Positions 42,894 through 52,160 of a stretch of DNA of 64,000 nt are shown here, piece by piece. The stretch's first letter is position 1, and each line of letters begins with the position of its first letter. Below the pieces are notes generated by a model. It was not told the DNA's origin and ran no database searches. It worked only from the letters and a program-made list of their open reading frames with translations. This stretch comes from Flagellimonas okinawensis (GTDB lineage Bacteria; Bacteroidota; Bacteroidia; Flavobacteriales; Flavobacteriaceae). The position numbers and the translations under genes were made by a program. The stretch spans positions 124,001 to 188,000 of the forward strand of contig NZ_JARFVA010000004.1 of NCBI RefSeq assembly GCF_029194005.1. Direction: 5' to 3'.

Positions 42894-45562
42894 AGAAGAT
42901 TTGTTTTTTTATTGCTTTTTTATGGGGCAGTACTATAGCTCTAGGACAAGAGATCCAAATTTTTGGTCAGGTAAAGGATTCCAGTGGTGTTGTTTTGTCC
43001 AACGCAAATATTATTGCATTCCCAAATTCTAATTCAGAAAAAACCCCATTTGCAATCACAGATAAAAAGGGGGAATATTCATTGACCCTAAAAAAAAATA
43101 TTACTTATGAAATCCAAGTGAGCTATCTTGGTTTCCGCCCACTGGTGTTTTCATTGATTGCTGAAAATAGTGCCAAAAAGGACTTTACCCTACTTCCATT
43201 GGTCCAAGAATTGGATGAAGTCCTTTTAACTTATAAACTTCCTGTCCAGATCAAAAAGGATACTACAATTTATAATGTTACTGCCTTTGCATCCGGTAAA
43301 GAACGTAAACTTAAGGAACTCCTAAATAAATTACCGGGGATAGAAGTCGATAGAGAGGGTAATGTCCGTGCGCAGGGAAAAGAAATAACGAAGGTCTTGG
43401 TGGAGGGAAAAACCTTTTTTACCGGGGACAGCAAACTTGCCGTGAACAATATTCCCGTAGATGTCATCGACCAAATTGAAATCTTGGACAATTACAGTGC
43501 CATCGGATTTTTAAAAGGGCTGGAAGATAGCCAGGAAAAGGCTTTGAACATCAAATTGAAAGAAGAAAAGAAAAGGTTTGTGTTCGGTGACATCGAATTG
43601 GGTTATGGATTGGAGGAAAGGTACTTGGCACACCCTGCCCTTTTTTATTATAGCCCCAAGACAAATGTCAATATTATTGGAGACCTGAACAATATTGGTG
43701 AGAAAGGATTTTCTATTACGGACTACATTGATTTTGAAGGAGGGTTTGGAAAACTTATGTCCAATAACAAAAACTTTGTCTCTCTTTATAACGATGATTT
43801 TGCTTCCCATTTGAACAACATGGATTTCAAGGAAAATTCAAATAGTTTTGGGGCATTTAACCTTAGACAGTCCATTTCCCCCACGACAGAGATAAACTCC
43901 TATGCCATTATAACCAATAGCAAATCAGAAACAGAAACCCAAACGGTCAATAATTACCTTGCCGATGAACCTTTCATCGAAAATAGACAGGAATTGGAAT
44001 CAAATGACATCTCCTTCCTTCTAGGCAAACTATCCATCGGCCATCATTCGAAGCAAAACTTAAACATCTCAGCCAATACTTTGGTTAAATTAGGAAAGAA
44101 TGACTCCTTTGGCTCTTTGATCTCAATCAATCCATACCAGAACAATAGTCTCCAGACTTTTAATAGTTTTGAATACTTAGACCTAAAACAAAACATTGAT
44201 TATAATAAGAAGTTCTCCAAAGCCCAGACTCTTAGTGTAGAGGCTACTCTGGGTCATTCTCAAAATAAGTCCATTGGGGATTGGATATCCAATGAGTCGT
44301 TTTTAGAAGACCTGCTACCTTTGGAAATTGATATGCCATACAGCATAAACCAAAAGAGGGAATTAAGGAAAACCAGTTTTGACCTTGCTTTAAAAGATTA
44401 TTGGATATTGAACAATTACAATCACTTGTATACTACACTGGGATATGGCATATCTTTTGACAATTATTTGTCCAGTTCGGGTCAAGCACTTACAGATCAA
44501 GACAGTATCGACTTCCCAAAAGATAGTTTTTCCAATGATCTCGATCGTAACTTTAATGATATCTTCATAGGTCTTGAATATAAATTCTTAATAGGGAAAT
44601 TAATTTTTAAACCTGGCCTTATTTATCATAGGTATTTTTGGAGAAACAGACAGACAACGAACATCTTTACAAACAGTTCCTCAACAATTTTGCCTCAATT
44701 TTTACTGAGAGTGGAGTTTAATGACAGTGAAAAATTGATCATCAAATATGATACTGATGTTGGGTTTCCCGATACTTCCCAATTTTCCCAAAATTACTCA
44801 ATTGTCGATTTCAATGTCGTTACAAAAGGTAATCCGAGTATGGGTCCAATGAAAAGCCATTCCCTTTCCTTGAATTATTATAAGCTAAACTTTTTCAAGG
44901 GGTTATATTTTGATACCTCTCTGGTATATTTAAGAAGAGCCCAAAACATCAAGAAAAATGTGGTATTGAATGGAATCGATCAATCAAGTACCTTTCTAAT
45001 ACTTTATTCTCCAGAAAACAGTTTGGCCGGAAACTTTAATTTGAGCAAAGAAATAAGCAACCTAAAATTCCATTTTCAAGGAGAGGCCAGTTATGATGAG
45101 TTCTTTCAGGTGTTCAATTCAGAGGCGTCAATTTTTTTTTTGACTGACCTATCGGGGAAAATCAGGGCCGAAACTTATTTTGAAAAGGGTCCAAACTTTG
45201 AAATCTCATACGAACATTCTCCTTCAAATTACGGGGGAAAGGATGGAAGAACAAGATACCTATCTTCCGAATTGTTCGTAAGTTCGGAATTCAGATTTTT
45301 CGATGATTTCAAATTCACTGTTGAATACTCCAAGAATCGGTTCCTAAATCGGGAAAATAGGATCCAAAATCTTTTTGACCTAGCAAATACTTCTATTTAC
45401 TACAATAAAGAGAATAGCCCATGGAGTTTTGAAATGGAGGCTACAAATCTGTTCAATGTGAATGCAAAACGGGAAAGTTCCTTTTCCGATTTTATAGTTC
45501 AAGAAAGGAGTATCTATATTGTGCCCCGAATTATTATGTTCAAGATTGCTTATAAATTTTAA
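42890..45562 (+). CDS. outer-membrane beta-barrel protein with regulatory-like N-terminus (TonB-dependent type)
   Basis: The 890-residue protein begins with a signal peptide (MKKICFFIAFLWGSTIALGQ) and starts at TTG 42890 within the GLPGLI end. Residues about 22-100 form a carboxypeptidase regulatory-like domain (IFGQVKDSSGVVLSNANI). A plug-like part (about 125-215) has ELLNKLPGIEVDREGNV and DVIDQIEILDNYSAIGFLKG. The rest is a large barrel ending in the aromatic YKF. This fits the outer-membrane family paired with GLPGLI proteins in Bacteroidota. It may import or export a ligand, perhaps the nearby small proteins, but the ligand is unknown. Confidence 0.85.
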   Translation: MKKICFFIAFLWGSTIALGQEIQIFGQVKDSSGVVLSNANIIAFPNSNSEKTPFAITDKKGEYSLTLKKNITYEIQVSYLGFRPLVFSLIAENSAKKDFTLLPLVQELDEVLLTYKLPVQIKKDTTIYNVTAFASGKERKLKELLNKLPGIEVDREGNVRAQGKEITKVLVEGKTFFTGDSKLAVNNIPVDVIDQIEILDNYSAIGFLKGLEDSQEKALNIKLKEEKKRFVFGDIELGYGLEERYLAHPALFYYSPKTNVNIIGDLNNIGEKGFSITDYIDFEGGFGKLMSNNKNFVSLYNDDFASHLNNMDFKENSNSFGAFNLRQSISPTTEINSYAIITNSKSETETQTVNNYLADEPFIENRQELESNDISFLLGKLSIGHHSKQNLNISANTLVKLGKNDSFGSLISINPYQNNSLQTFNSFEYLDLKQNIDYNKKFSKAQTLSVEATLGHSQNKSIGDWISNESFLEDLLPLEIDMPYSINQKRELRKTSFDLALKDYWILNNYNHLYTTLGYGISFDNYLSSSGQALTDQDSIDFPKDSFSNDLDRNFNDIFIGLEYKFLIGKLIFKPGLIYHRYFWRNRQTTNIFTNSSSTILPQFLLRVEFNDSEKLIIKYDTDVGFPDTSQFSQNYSIVDFNVVTKGNPSMGPMKSHSLSLNYYKLNFFKGLYFDTSLVYLRRAQNIKKNVVLNGIDQSSTFLILYSPENSLAGNFNLSKEISNLKFHFQGEASYDEFFQVFNSEASIFFLTDLSGKIRAETYFEKGPNFEISYEHSPSNYGGKDGRTRYLSSELFVSSEFRFFDDFKFTVEYSKNRFLNRENRIQNLFDLANTSIYYNKENSPWSFEMEATNLFNVNAKRESSFSDFIVQERSIYIVPRIIMFKIAYKF

Positions 45563-45756
45563 TCTATGTTCATACAGAGTATGACAGTTTCAAACTAGGA
45601 GGTGTCCGTCTGAGTAAATACTAGAGGTGAAAAGGAAAGAATAAAAATACTCTGAAAAGGATTATTGAAAGAGAATCAAGTGCTTCTAATATGAAATGAT
45701 TCTTTGATAATGATTTCGATATCTTCCTTCAAAAAGTTAGAACCTTGTCCTCTTGA

Positions 45757-45763
45757 GGTCACT
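45757..45763. other. putative attR core (GGTCACT)
   Basis: GGTCACT repeats the attL core. It is followed after one base by a terminator hairpin of the kind expected directly after tRNA-Arg. Joining the left half (tRNA ending CGCGGTCA) to this right side would restore tRNA plus terminator. Support is moderate because the core is short. Confidence 0.5.
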
Positions 45764-45764
45764 T

Positions 45765-45796
45765 AAAAAAGCACGCTTTGATCAGCGTGCTTTTTT
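45765..45796. terminator. bidirectional terminator, probably of the original tRNA-Arg gene
   Basis: A perfect 13-bp stem pairs AAAAAAGCACGCT (45765-45777) with AGCGTGCTTTTTT (45784-45796) around TTGATC. It lies 15 bp after the end of the hybrid kinase gene on the minus strand, so it now serves that gene. Before island insertion it would have been about 4 bp after tRNA-Arg. Confidence 0.88.
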
Positions 45797-45811
45797 AATA
45801 CCCATTGCTGA

Positions 45812-48208
45812 TCAAGCCACCTTTGCTGAAGCTTGACCATATGCGTTTTTGTTCATCTTAGCGAAAAGAAGCGGACCGTTGACGGGTTTTGTTACCAAAT
45901 CGTTGGCTCCCAACTCGAAGATCTTTTTTCTTGTATTACTTGTATTGTCCGCGGTCACCACAATAATTGGAATTTGGGCATTGCACCTGGCTTTTCCTTC
46001 CCTGATCATCGTGGTGGTTTCAAAACCGTCCATTTCAGGCATTTGAAGGTCCATAAGAATCATATCAAATGACTTCTCTTTCATGATTTCCAAAGCTTCC
46101 TTGCCATGGTTGGCAATGGTAAGATTGGCATCCTTCCAGTTCTTTTTGAACAACAACTTTACTACGGTCTGGTTCATTTTGTTGTCCTCAACATAAAGTA
46201 TGTTGCCCGCCGTGGATCTAATATCGGAATTGACTGAATCGGATTCTTTGGCGCTAAGTTCTTTATCTTCATCTATTTCAAAACCCAGACTAAGTTCGCA
46301 TATGGTGCCTTTGCCTTGGTTGTTTTTGAAATTCACTGTTCCTTTTTGTAGGTCAACATAAGTCTTAACGATGTATAGTCCTAAACCCAGACCACTGAAT
46401 TCGCGCTTATCCATAAAGGACTTTTTGGTAAAGGATTCAAAGATTGTGCTCATTTTTTCTGCTGAAATACCGATTCCTGTATCCTTGATCGTAAATCCTA
46501 TCGTAGCTCGATCATTCTTTTTGGTGCAATCAATGTCTATAGCTACACTGCCCTTGCTGGTGAATTTAATTGCGTTGTCCAAGAGGTGGTTAAGGATTTG
46601 GGCCAGTTTTGCTTTGTCGCCAACTATCCTGGAAGGTAAATCGTCCGATAAATTTATATTGAACTCTAACCCTTTTGAAGTCGCTTTCTTTTCCTGAAGG
46701 TTCAAGATCTTTTGCAAAGTCGATTTTAGGTCAAAAGGCACTTCTTTCAACTCTTGGTCCCCTTTTTCAATTACGGTAAAGTCTAAAATATCCTCAATAT
46801 AACCCAATAGGTTTTTCGAGGAGCTCAACAGCATCTTGCATTTTTCATCCAAGTTTTCTTCCTCTTTATTTTCTTGAAGAGAGGTAGCTACGCCCATAAT
46901 CAGGTTAAGCGGTGTCCTAAGTTCATGGCTTATATTGGATAGAAATGAGGATTTTATCTCGTTCATGTCCTCGGCTCGTTGAAGGGCGAGCATTTGGTTT
47001 TGCTCATTCTCCATCCGTAGATCACGAATCCTATTGCTCATCGATATGGATAAGAAAATAATTTCAAACCCGATGCCGAATTTGGCACCATTACTGGTGA
47101 TGAATGAGTTCTCTATTGTATTGAAGTTGTTCAGTATAAAGACCACAAACCCTAATATCAAAAATGAAATACCAATGATAAAGAATAGATCTACTTTTTG
47201 TCTTTTAGCTTTCATGACGACCAAGGAGGTAATCATGTGTGCCAACACAAGAATTCCGATGGCATTGGCCAAAGGATAACAATATTCAAAGTTTTGGGAA
47301 ACCGCTAATATGATAACACCCAGCACTATTGATGCACCTAATAATTTGTTGATGAGGTGTAAGATGGGACTGTTTTTTTTAAGGTTTAGGAAGGTATCCC
47401 CATAATTGCCAAAAAAGAGCAGTGAAACAAAAGCGGTGAGCAAAACAGCCCTATCCGACAGCCAGCCACCTTGTGGAGTAAAATATTGGTGAAAGAATCC
47501 ATCCAATGAAAACTGCATGGCCGCAATAAAAAGCACATAAAGTGCATAGTACACAAAGGCCTTGTCCTTGAGTGCAAAAAAGAAAAACAGGTAGATAATA
47601 GAGGCTAAAATCAAAATGCCATAAAAGAAGCCGTAAAATACCTGCTCTTTGTAGGTGAGCCTGAAAAAACTGGTCTCCTGGTACAGATTCATGGGAAGCA
47701 TCACCACTTCTCCATCACTTTTGAGCTCTATATATGCCTGTAGTTTTTGTCCCGGTCTAAGGTCTATGTCAAAGATTGACTTTCTATGCTGTATTGTTTT
47801 TTTGGAAAAGGGAATCCTGTCCCCGCTTATTTGTTTTTCAACTTGGCTGTCCTCATCTATAAGAAAGAGGTTTACCACATCCGTTATCGGGCGTGCAGTT
47901 TCCAAATAATACTGTTTGTAGCTCTCAGTATTGTTTTCCAAATTAAAGGTGAGCCAGTAGTTGTCACTTGAAAATCCGAGGTTCTCCTTTAAACTGGTCA
48001 ATGGAACAAAGTCCAAGTCCGGGTTGTTCCTAATTTCTTCCAAGCTGTAATCTTTTTGGCCTGCAAGCAAAACAGATGTCACTGGTCTAAGCGAAATGAC
48101 CTCATGGCTATTGCCGTCTGCAGAAATTTGAGCAATGGAAAAAAATGGAAAAAAAAATAATAAAACGATTGACCATAGATATGGCCTTAATGGGGGAGTG
48201 TTGCACAT
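45812..48208 (-). CDS. 7TM-DISM hybrid sensor histidine kinase / response regulator
   Basis: This 798-residue sensor has a signal peptide, a periplasmic 7TMR-DISMED2-type beta domain (about 40-175, binding an unknown ligand, possibly carbohydrate), seven membrane segments (about 185-395), a HisKA domain with the phospho-accepting His in SNISHELRTPLN (about 420), an ATPase domain with GLGLGLYIVKTYV, and a C-terminal receiver with the phospho-accepting Asp in ILMDLQMPEMDG. No output domain is fused, so the signal must pass on. It is the first gene to the right of the island. It is likely monocistronic. Confidence 0.92.
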   Translation of the reverse strand: MCNTPPLRPYLWSIVLLFFFPFFSIAQISADGNSHEVISLRPVTSVLLAGQKDYSLEEIRNNPDLDFVPLTSLKENLGFSSDNYWLTFNLENNTESYKQYYLETARPITDVVNLFLIDEDSQVEKQISGDRIPFSKKTIQHRKSIFDIDLRPGQKLQAYIELKSDGEVVMLPMNLYQETSFFRLTYKEQVFYGFFYGILILASIIYLFFFFALKDKAFVYYALYVLFIAAMQFSLDGFFHQYFTPQGGWLSDRAVLLTAFVSLLFFGNYGDTFLNLKKNSPILHLINKLLGASIVLGVIILAVSQNFEYCYPLANAIGILVLAHMITSLVVMKAKRQKVDLFFIIGISFLILGFVVFILNNFNTIENSFITSNGAKFGIGFEIIFLSISMSNRIRDLRMENEQNQMLALQRAEDMNEIKSSFLSNISHELRTPLNLIMGVATSLQENKEEENLDEKCKMLLSSSKNLLGYIEDILDFTVIEKGDQELKEVPFDLKSTLQKILNLQEKKATSKGLEFNINLSDDLPSRIVGDKAKLAQILNHLLDNAIKFTSKGSVAIDIDCTKKNDRATIGFTIKDTGIGISAEKMSTIFESFTKKSFMDKREFSGLGLGLYIVKTYVDLQKGTVNFKNNQGKGTICELSLGFEIDEDKELSAKESDSVNSDIRSTAGNILYVEDNKMNQTVVKLLFKKNWKDANLTIANHGKEALEIMKEKSFDMILMDLQMPEMDGFETTTMIREGKARCNAQIPIIVVTADNTSNTRKKIFELGANDLVTKPVNGPLLFAKMNKNAYGQASAKVA

Positions 48209-48416
48209 TAAGTAGGTATTACTGGAACCGTTTTTTTGGGAAAACGGAACCTTTTGTTAGTTGGTTTGGTTTATAAACGTCACTACATGGGGTTTGGTAT
48301 TGGCCAGTCCGATCTTTGGATGTAATCCAGAAAATCTTCGATGAAAGACACCTATTGTTGAAAGGAACTCCAAATATTATGGACTAAAGCTGAAGTTGTA
48401 AATAATATAAACGGCA

Positions 48417-48860
48417 ATGAAGAGATATGTTTGGATGACATTTTTGGTGATGGGTACATTGGGATTTGCTCAAAACACTGATTATAACACCAAAAATGGT
48501 TATGCTGTACATGGCTACGATGTAGTGTCCTATTTTGAAGGTTCCCCTTTGGAAGGGAAAAGCGAGTTCACTGCGACATATGATGGGACCAAGTTTAAGT
48601 TTTTTAGTCGAACCAACTTGGAGAGGTTCAAGGAAAGACCTGCTAATTTCTTGCCCAAGTATGGTGGTTATTGTGCGTATGCCGTGGCCATAAATGGTCG
48701 AAAGGTGAATGTCGATCCCGAAACTTTTGAAATCAGGGACGGTAAACTTTACCTGTTTTATAATAAAGGAAAAAACAACACCTTAGAGTTTTGGCTCAAA
48801 GGTTCACCAGAAGACCTGGTTTTGGAAGCGGATAAAAACTGGGAGAAATTAAAGAATTGA
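48417..48860 (+). CDS. exported YHS domain protein
   Basis: This 147-residue protein has a signal peptide (MKRYVWMTFLVMGTLGFAQ). The mature part carries a YHS-like domain: GYAVHGYDVVSYFEGSPLEG followed by FKFFSRTNLERFKERPANFLPKYGGYCAYAV. YHS domains may bind metal, but in this form the usual Cys pair is reduced to one Cys in GGYCAY. Function is unknown. It is divergent from the hybrid kinase. Confidence 0.85.
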   Translation: MKRYVWMTFLVMGTLGFAQNTDYNTKNGYAVHGYDVVSYFEGSPLEGKSEFTATYDGTKFKFFSRTNLERFKERPANFLPKYGGYCAYAVAINGRKVNVDPETFEIRDGKLYLFYNKGKNNTLEFWLKGSPEDLVLEADKNWEKLKN

Positions 48861-48926
48861 TTATTCTTTCTATCTTATACTCAAATTCATCAAAAAGCGA
48901 ATAAAATAACCCAATAACTAAACATC

Positions 48927-49412
48927 ATGTTCAAATCTTCCTTGGAAACTTTGGAGCAGTTTAAGCAAGTGCTGTCCGATCTGCCCTTAGATTGTTATTC
49001 CCGATCTTGCGATATTTTGTCCAATGCTACCATTGGTCAGCATACGCGGCACATCATCGAACTCTACCTTTGCTTGATCAATGGGTATGAGTTTTCCGAT
49101 GTCTCTTATGATCGTCGTGAGCGCAATCTCAGAATCGAAGAGGATTTGGATTATGCCCTAGATAGGTTGACCTATATTCAGGAGCACCTTGAAAAGCAGA
49201 ACAAGAGCATCAAGATAAATTATGAATTGAGTGGAGGTGAAAATAGCTTGGACTCTAATTACTTTAGGGAGGTCATGTATAATTTAGAGCATACCATACA
49301 TCACCAAGCATTGATCAAAGTGGGCATCAAACATCTTTCTTCTCAAGAAATTCCAGAGTCTTTTGGAGTGGCTCCATCTACCCTTCAATATCGAAAGGTA
49401 TGTGCACAGTAA
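48927..49412 (+). CDS. DinB-family four-helix protein
   Basis: This 161-residue protein is all helical with a metal-triad pattern: His in TIGQHTRHIIEL (about 40) and HTIHHQALIKVG (about 130), typical of DinB/YfiT-like putative metalloenzymes. Many members act in thiol transfer reactions or are uncharacterised. Its end overlaps the NRDE gene by 13 bp, so the genes are co-translated, with an ATP-grasp gene following. Confidence 0.8.
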   Translation: MFKSSLETLEQFKQVLSDLPLDCYSRSCDILSNATIGQHTRHIIELYLCLINGYEFSDVSYDRRERNLRIEEDLDYALDRLTYIQEHLEKQNKSIKINYELSGGENSLDSNYFREVMYNLEHTIHHQALIKVGIKHLSSQEIPESFGVAPSTLQYRKVCAQ

Positions 49413-50116
49413 GTTTTATATCCTCCGGAGGGACCCGGTTGATTACCTCTAACCGTGATGAACATATTTCAAGACCTTTGGCCTTAAGGCCGCAAGAAGA
49501 AACCTTGGGATCTGTAAAAGTACTTTTTCCAAAGGACCCTAAAGCGGGGGGTACCTGGTTTGCCCTTAATGAAAATGGTTCGGTTGCCGTACTGCTCAAT
49601 GGTGGTTTTGTAAATCATGCCCCAAATGGGACCTATGCCCGAAGTAGGGGATTGGTACTTTTGGACATTATCGCATCGGAACGGCCATATGTGCTTTTGG
49701 AGGAAATACCGCTGATCGATATCGAGCCCTTTACCTTGGTCTTGTTCAATGGTGAGCTATTGGAGTTTAGATGGGATGGAAATCAAAAATATTTTAGGCC
49801 ATTGGATAAGAACAAGAATTATATTTGGTCTTCGGCAACCCTCTATACCGATGAAGTAATTGAGCACCGGAGAAGATTGTTTCGAAAGTTTGTGGAATCA
49901 AATCCCAGGGCCACCGCTAGCAAGGTAGTCGATTTTCATTCCAATAATCACAATGATTATGAGAATGGATTTATAATCGATCGCGATTCTGGTCTTAAAA
50001 CTTTCAGTGTGACCCAAGCAGTGCTTGATCAAGGGGACATTATGATGCGTCACTTGGACCTATTGAACGATAAATTTTTCGAAATTCCCTTTTCACCCTC
50101 GCAACTCACCATGTAA
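49400..50116 (+). CDS. NRDE (TANGO2-like) family protein
   Basis: The 238-residue protein begins MCTVSF and has the family motif SNRDEHISRP near residue 18, followed by AGGTWFALNENGSVAVLLN. NRDE proteins resemble Ntn-hydrolases with a Cys at position 2; this Cys is present. The substrate is unknown, and eukaryotic TANGO2 is linked to lipid or haem handling. It lies in an operon with a DinB protein and an ATP-grasp enzyme. Confidence 0.88.
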   Translation: MCTVSFISSGGTRLITSNRDEHISRPLALRPQEETLGSVKVLFPKDPKAGGTWFALNENGSVAVLLNGGFVNHAPNGTYARSRGLVLLDIIASERPYVLLEEIPLIDIEPFTLVLFNGELLEFRWDGNQKYFRPLDKNKNYIWSSATLYTDEVIEHRRRLFRKFVESNPRATASKVVDFHSNNHNDYENGFIIDRDSGLKTFSVTQAVLDQGDIMMRHLDLLNDKFFEIPFSPSQLTM

Positions 50117-50121
50117 GAGCA

Positions 50122-51162
50122 ATGGATTCCCTTAAATTGATATGGCATCGAATAACCAATTGGGAGTATTGGCCGTTTTGGTTGATCTATTACCCCATGT
50201 TTCCAGTTTGGTTGTTTTATTCTTTGAAGGCAAGGTCTTTTTTCTTTTTTAATGCGGCCAATCCAGGTATGAAAAATGGGGGCATGGCCATGATATCCAA
50301 GATGGAAATCTACACTATGATTCCCGAACGATTTATTCCCAAAACCGTTTTTATTGAAAAGAATGATACTCCTGAATTGGCATTGGAGCGAGTTTTGGAA
50401 AATGATATCGGTTTTCCATTCATTGCTAAGCCGGATATCGGGATGAAAGCTTTTGGCGTGGAGAAAATCCATAACAAGGATGAGTTTAGAAATTATCTGA
50501 ATTGGACGCCTTCCCATTTTTTGGTACAAGAACTTATACCTTACCAAAAGGAAGTGGGGATATTTTATGTACGCAAACCCGATGAAGTTCATGGTAAGAT
50601 TACCGGGATTGTGTCCAAGGAATTTCTATCTGTCACTGGTGATGGACAGAGCACCATGCTCGAGCTCATCAAAAGGAATCCTCGAAGTCACTTACAATTA
50701 GCAGTGTTGAAAAAAAAGTTCGGTGCACAACTTCAGGAGGTTTTAATCGAAGGGGAGGAATTTATCTTGGTGCCCTACGGTAGCCATACGCGAGGGGCCA
50801 AGTTCGTCGATATCAGTCATAAAATCAATGAAGCATTGGTAAATACCATAGATGATATATGTTCCCAAATGAACGGTTTCCATTACGGACGATTGGATGT
50901 GCTCTACAATACATTTGAGGAACTCTGCCAAGGAAAGAACTTTAGTGTTATTGAAGTGAATGGTGCAGGGGGAGAGGCCACCCATATTTACGACCCCCAG
51001 CATTCCTTGTTTTGGGCATGGCGGGAAGTTGCCCGCCATTGGGCCATGTTGTGCGAGATCAGTATAGCCAACAAAAAAGCTGGCCATACCTATCTTAGTT
51101 TTAAGGACGGAAGGGCTATGTTGAAACAAACAGGTGCTTTGCAGGCGCAATTAAAGTTTTAG
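50122..51162 (+). CDS. ATP-grasp domain enzyme (D-Ala-D-Ala ligase-like)
   Basis: This 346-residue protein has an N-terminal region with a hydrophobic stretch (YWPFWLIYYPMFPVWLFYSL) and an ATP-grasp fold: the ATP-binding IGFPFIAKPDIGMKAFGVEK near residue 95, LVQELIPYQKEVGIFYVR near 135, and the metal-binding FSVIEVNGAGGEATHIYDP near 275. ATP-grasp enzymes join a carboxylate to an amine or thiol. The substrate is unknown. It starts 5 bp after the NRDE gene, and its end converges on the glutathione peroxidase gene. Confidence 0.8.
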   Translation: MDSLKLIWHRITNWEYWPFWLIYYPMFPVWLFYSLKARSFFFFNAANPGMKNGGMAMISKMEIYTMIPERFIPKTVFIEKNDTPELALERVLENDIGFPFIAKPDIGMKAFGVEKIHNKDEFRNYLNWTPSHFLVQELIPYQKEVGIFYVRKPDEVHGKITGIVSKEFLSVTGDGQSTMLELIKRNPRSHLQLAVLKKKFGAQLQEVLIEGEEFILVPYGSHTRGAKFVDISHKINEALVNTIDDICSQMNGFHYGRLDVLYNTFEELCQGKNFSVIEVNGAGGEATHIYDPQHSLFWAWREVARHWAMLCEISIANKKAGHTYLSFKDGRAMLKQTGALQAQLKF

Positions 51163-51167
51163 GGAAA

Positions 51168-51641
51168 TTAAAGAATTCCCTGTATGTAATTTTCCATGGC
51201 ACTAGGCTCCGTTGTTGGGGCAAAGCGCTTTACGGGCCTACCTGTTTTATCGATTACAAATTTGGTGAAGTTCCATTTGATTTTTCCTCCCAACAGGCCA
51301 CTCAATTCGGATTTTAGATATTTAAAAATGGGATGGGCACCACTACCATTGACATCGATTTTGGCAAACATAGGAAAGGAAACCCCATAGTTCACTTGGC
51401 AAAATTCTTGGATGTTATCGGCACTGCCCGGCTCCTGGTTTCCAAATTGATTGCAAGGAAAGCCCAAAATCACCAATCCTTGATCTTTATATGTTTTATA
51501 AAGTGTTTCCAGGCCTTCGTACTGAGGGGTAAGGCCACATTTACTGGCGGTATTCACCACTACAATAGTTTTGTCCTTGTATTTTTCCATGGACTCCGTG
51601 GTCCCATCTAATCGCTCTGCTTCAAACTTGTAGAATTCCAT
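51168..51641 (-). CDS. glutathione peroxidase family peroxidase
   Basis: This 157-residue peroxidase carries the catalytic Cys in [16 protein letters not shown] (about 36), the resolving [12 protein letters not shown] motif (about 61-72) and WNFTKF with the conserved Trp and Asn. A Cys-type enzyme of this length normally uses thioredoxin rather than glutathione to reduce peroxides. It acts in the cytoplasm and has no signal peptide. A DoxX-type gene follows upstream on the same strand, 5 bp from its start. Confidence 0.94.
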   Translation of the reverse strand: MEFYKFEAERLDGTTESMEKYKDKTIVVVNTASKCGLTPQYEGLETLYKTYKDQGLVILGFPCNQFGNQEPGSADNIQEFCQVNYGVSFPMFAKIDVNGSGAHPIFKYLKSELSGLLGGKIKWNFTKFVIDKTGRPVKRFAPTTEPSAMENYIQGIL

Positions 51642-51645
51642 AGTG

Positions 51646-52071
51646 TTATTTGTTTTTGTTCACAAGATACTTGAGGGCTCCAGTTGACCAAAGGGCCCAA
51701 AGTATCAGAACGGGCTGAAAAAACAAACGAACAAACCTTTTGAGGTCAGTGTCCAATCCAAATGCATCGATTCCGTTCGTGTATTGTGAAATGTTTCCTG
51801 GGAATATCAAGATATAGAAAATGGCCAAAACTATTCCAGTTTTTACCTTGTATTTAACCAAAAACACCATGGCAAGTCCCAAAAGTATCTCAACAAGGCC
51901 CGAGGCAACCACAACAAAATCCATAAAAGCTTCGCTTGTGGGCAACCATCTTGGTACTTGGGCCTGGAATTCTTCGCGTTGAAAGGTGAGGTGACCAAAA
52001 CCGGCCATCATCATCAATAGACCCAGTATAATTCTAAAAACGTTTTGTACAGTACTTGTTGTAGCGTTCAT
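51646..52071 (-). CDS. DoxX family membrane protein
   Basis: This 141-residue protein has four membrane spans, with [19 protein letters not shown] near the start, as in DoxX/DoxD proteins. DoxX is linked to quinone or oxygen metabolism, and its small relatives are poorly characterised. It is upstream of and in an operon with the glutathione peroxidase gene (5 bp apart), which fits a redox role. Confidence 0.85.
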   Translation of the reverse strand: MNATTSTVQNVFRIILGLLMMMAGFGHLTFQREEFQAQVPRWLPTSEAFMDFVVVASGLVEILLGLAMVFLVKYKVKTGIVLAIFYILIFPGNISQYTNGIDAFGLDTDLKRFVRLFFQPVLILWALWSTGALKYLVNKNK

Positions 52072-52160
52072 TTGAAAATATTTCAGGTTCGTTTAAAGAT
52101 AATTATATCCCAAAGGAAGCCCTTACTGAAAAGCATCAAATGTTAACCCATATCATGAGT

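Larger units (their letters stand above)
26453..45763. mobile_element. probable 19.3-kb integrative mobilizable element in tRNA-Arg
   Basis: The element lies between tRNA-Arg and a terminator at 45765. It encodes a serine recombinase at the left end, relaxase and MobC, but no conjugative type IV secretion genes, so it would need a helper for transfer. The cargo (30.3-45.7 kb) is visibly more AT-rich than the chromosome on both sides and consists of accessory genes: an erythromycin-esterase-like gene, a peptide secretion locus, an IS element and an outer-membrane module. The left end is well supported by recombinase and tRNA. The right end rests on the GGTCACT repeat and on the switch from accessory to ordinary genes. 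Confidence 0.6.
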
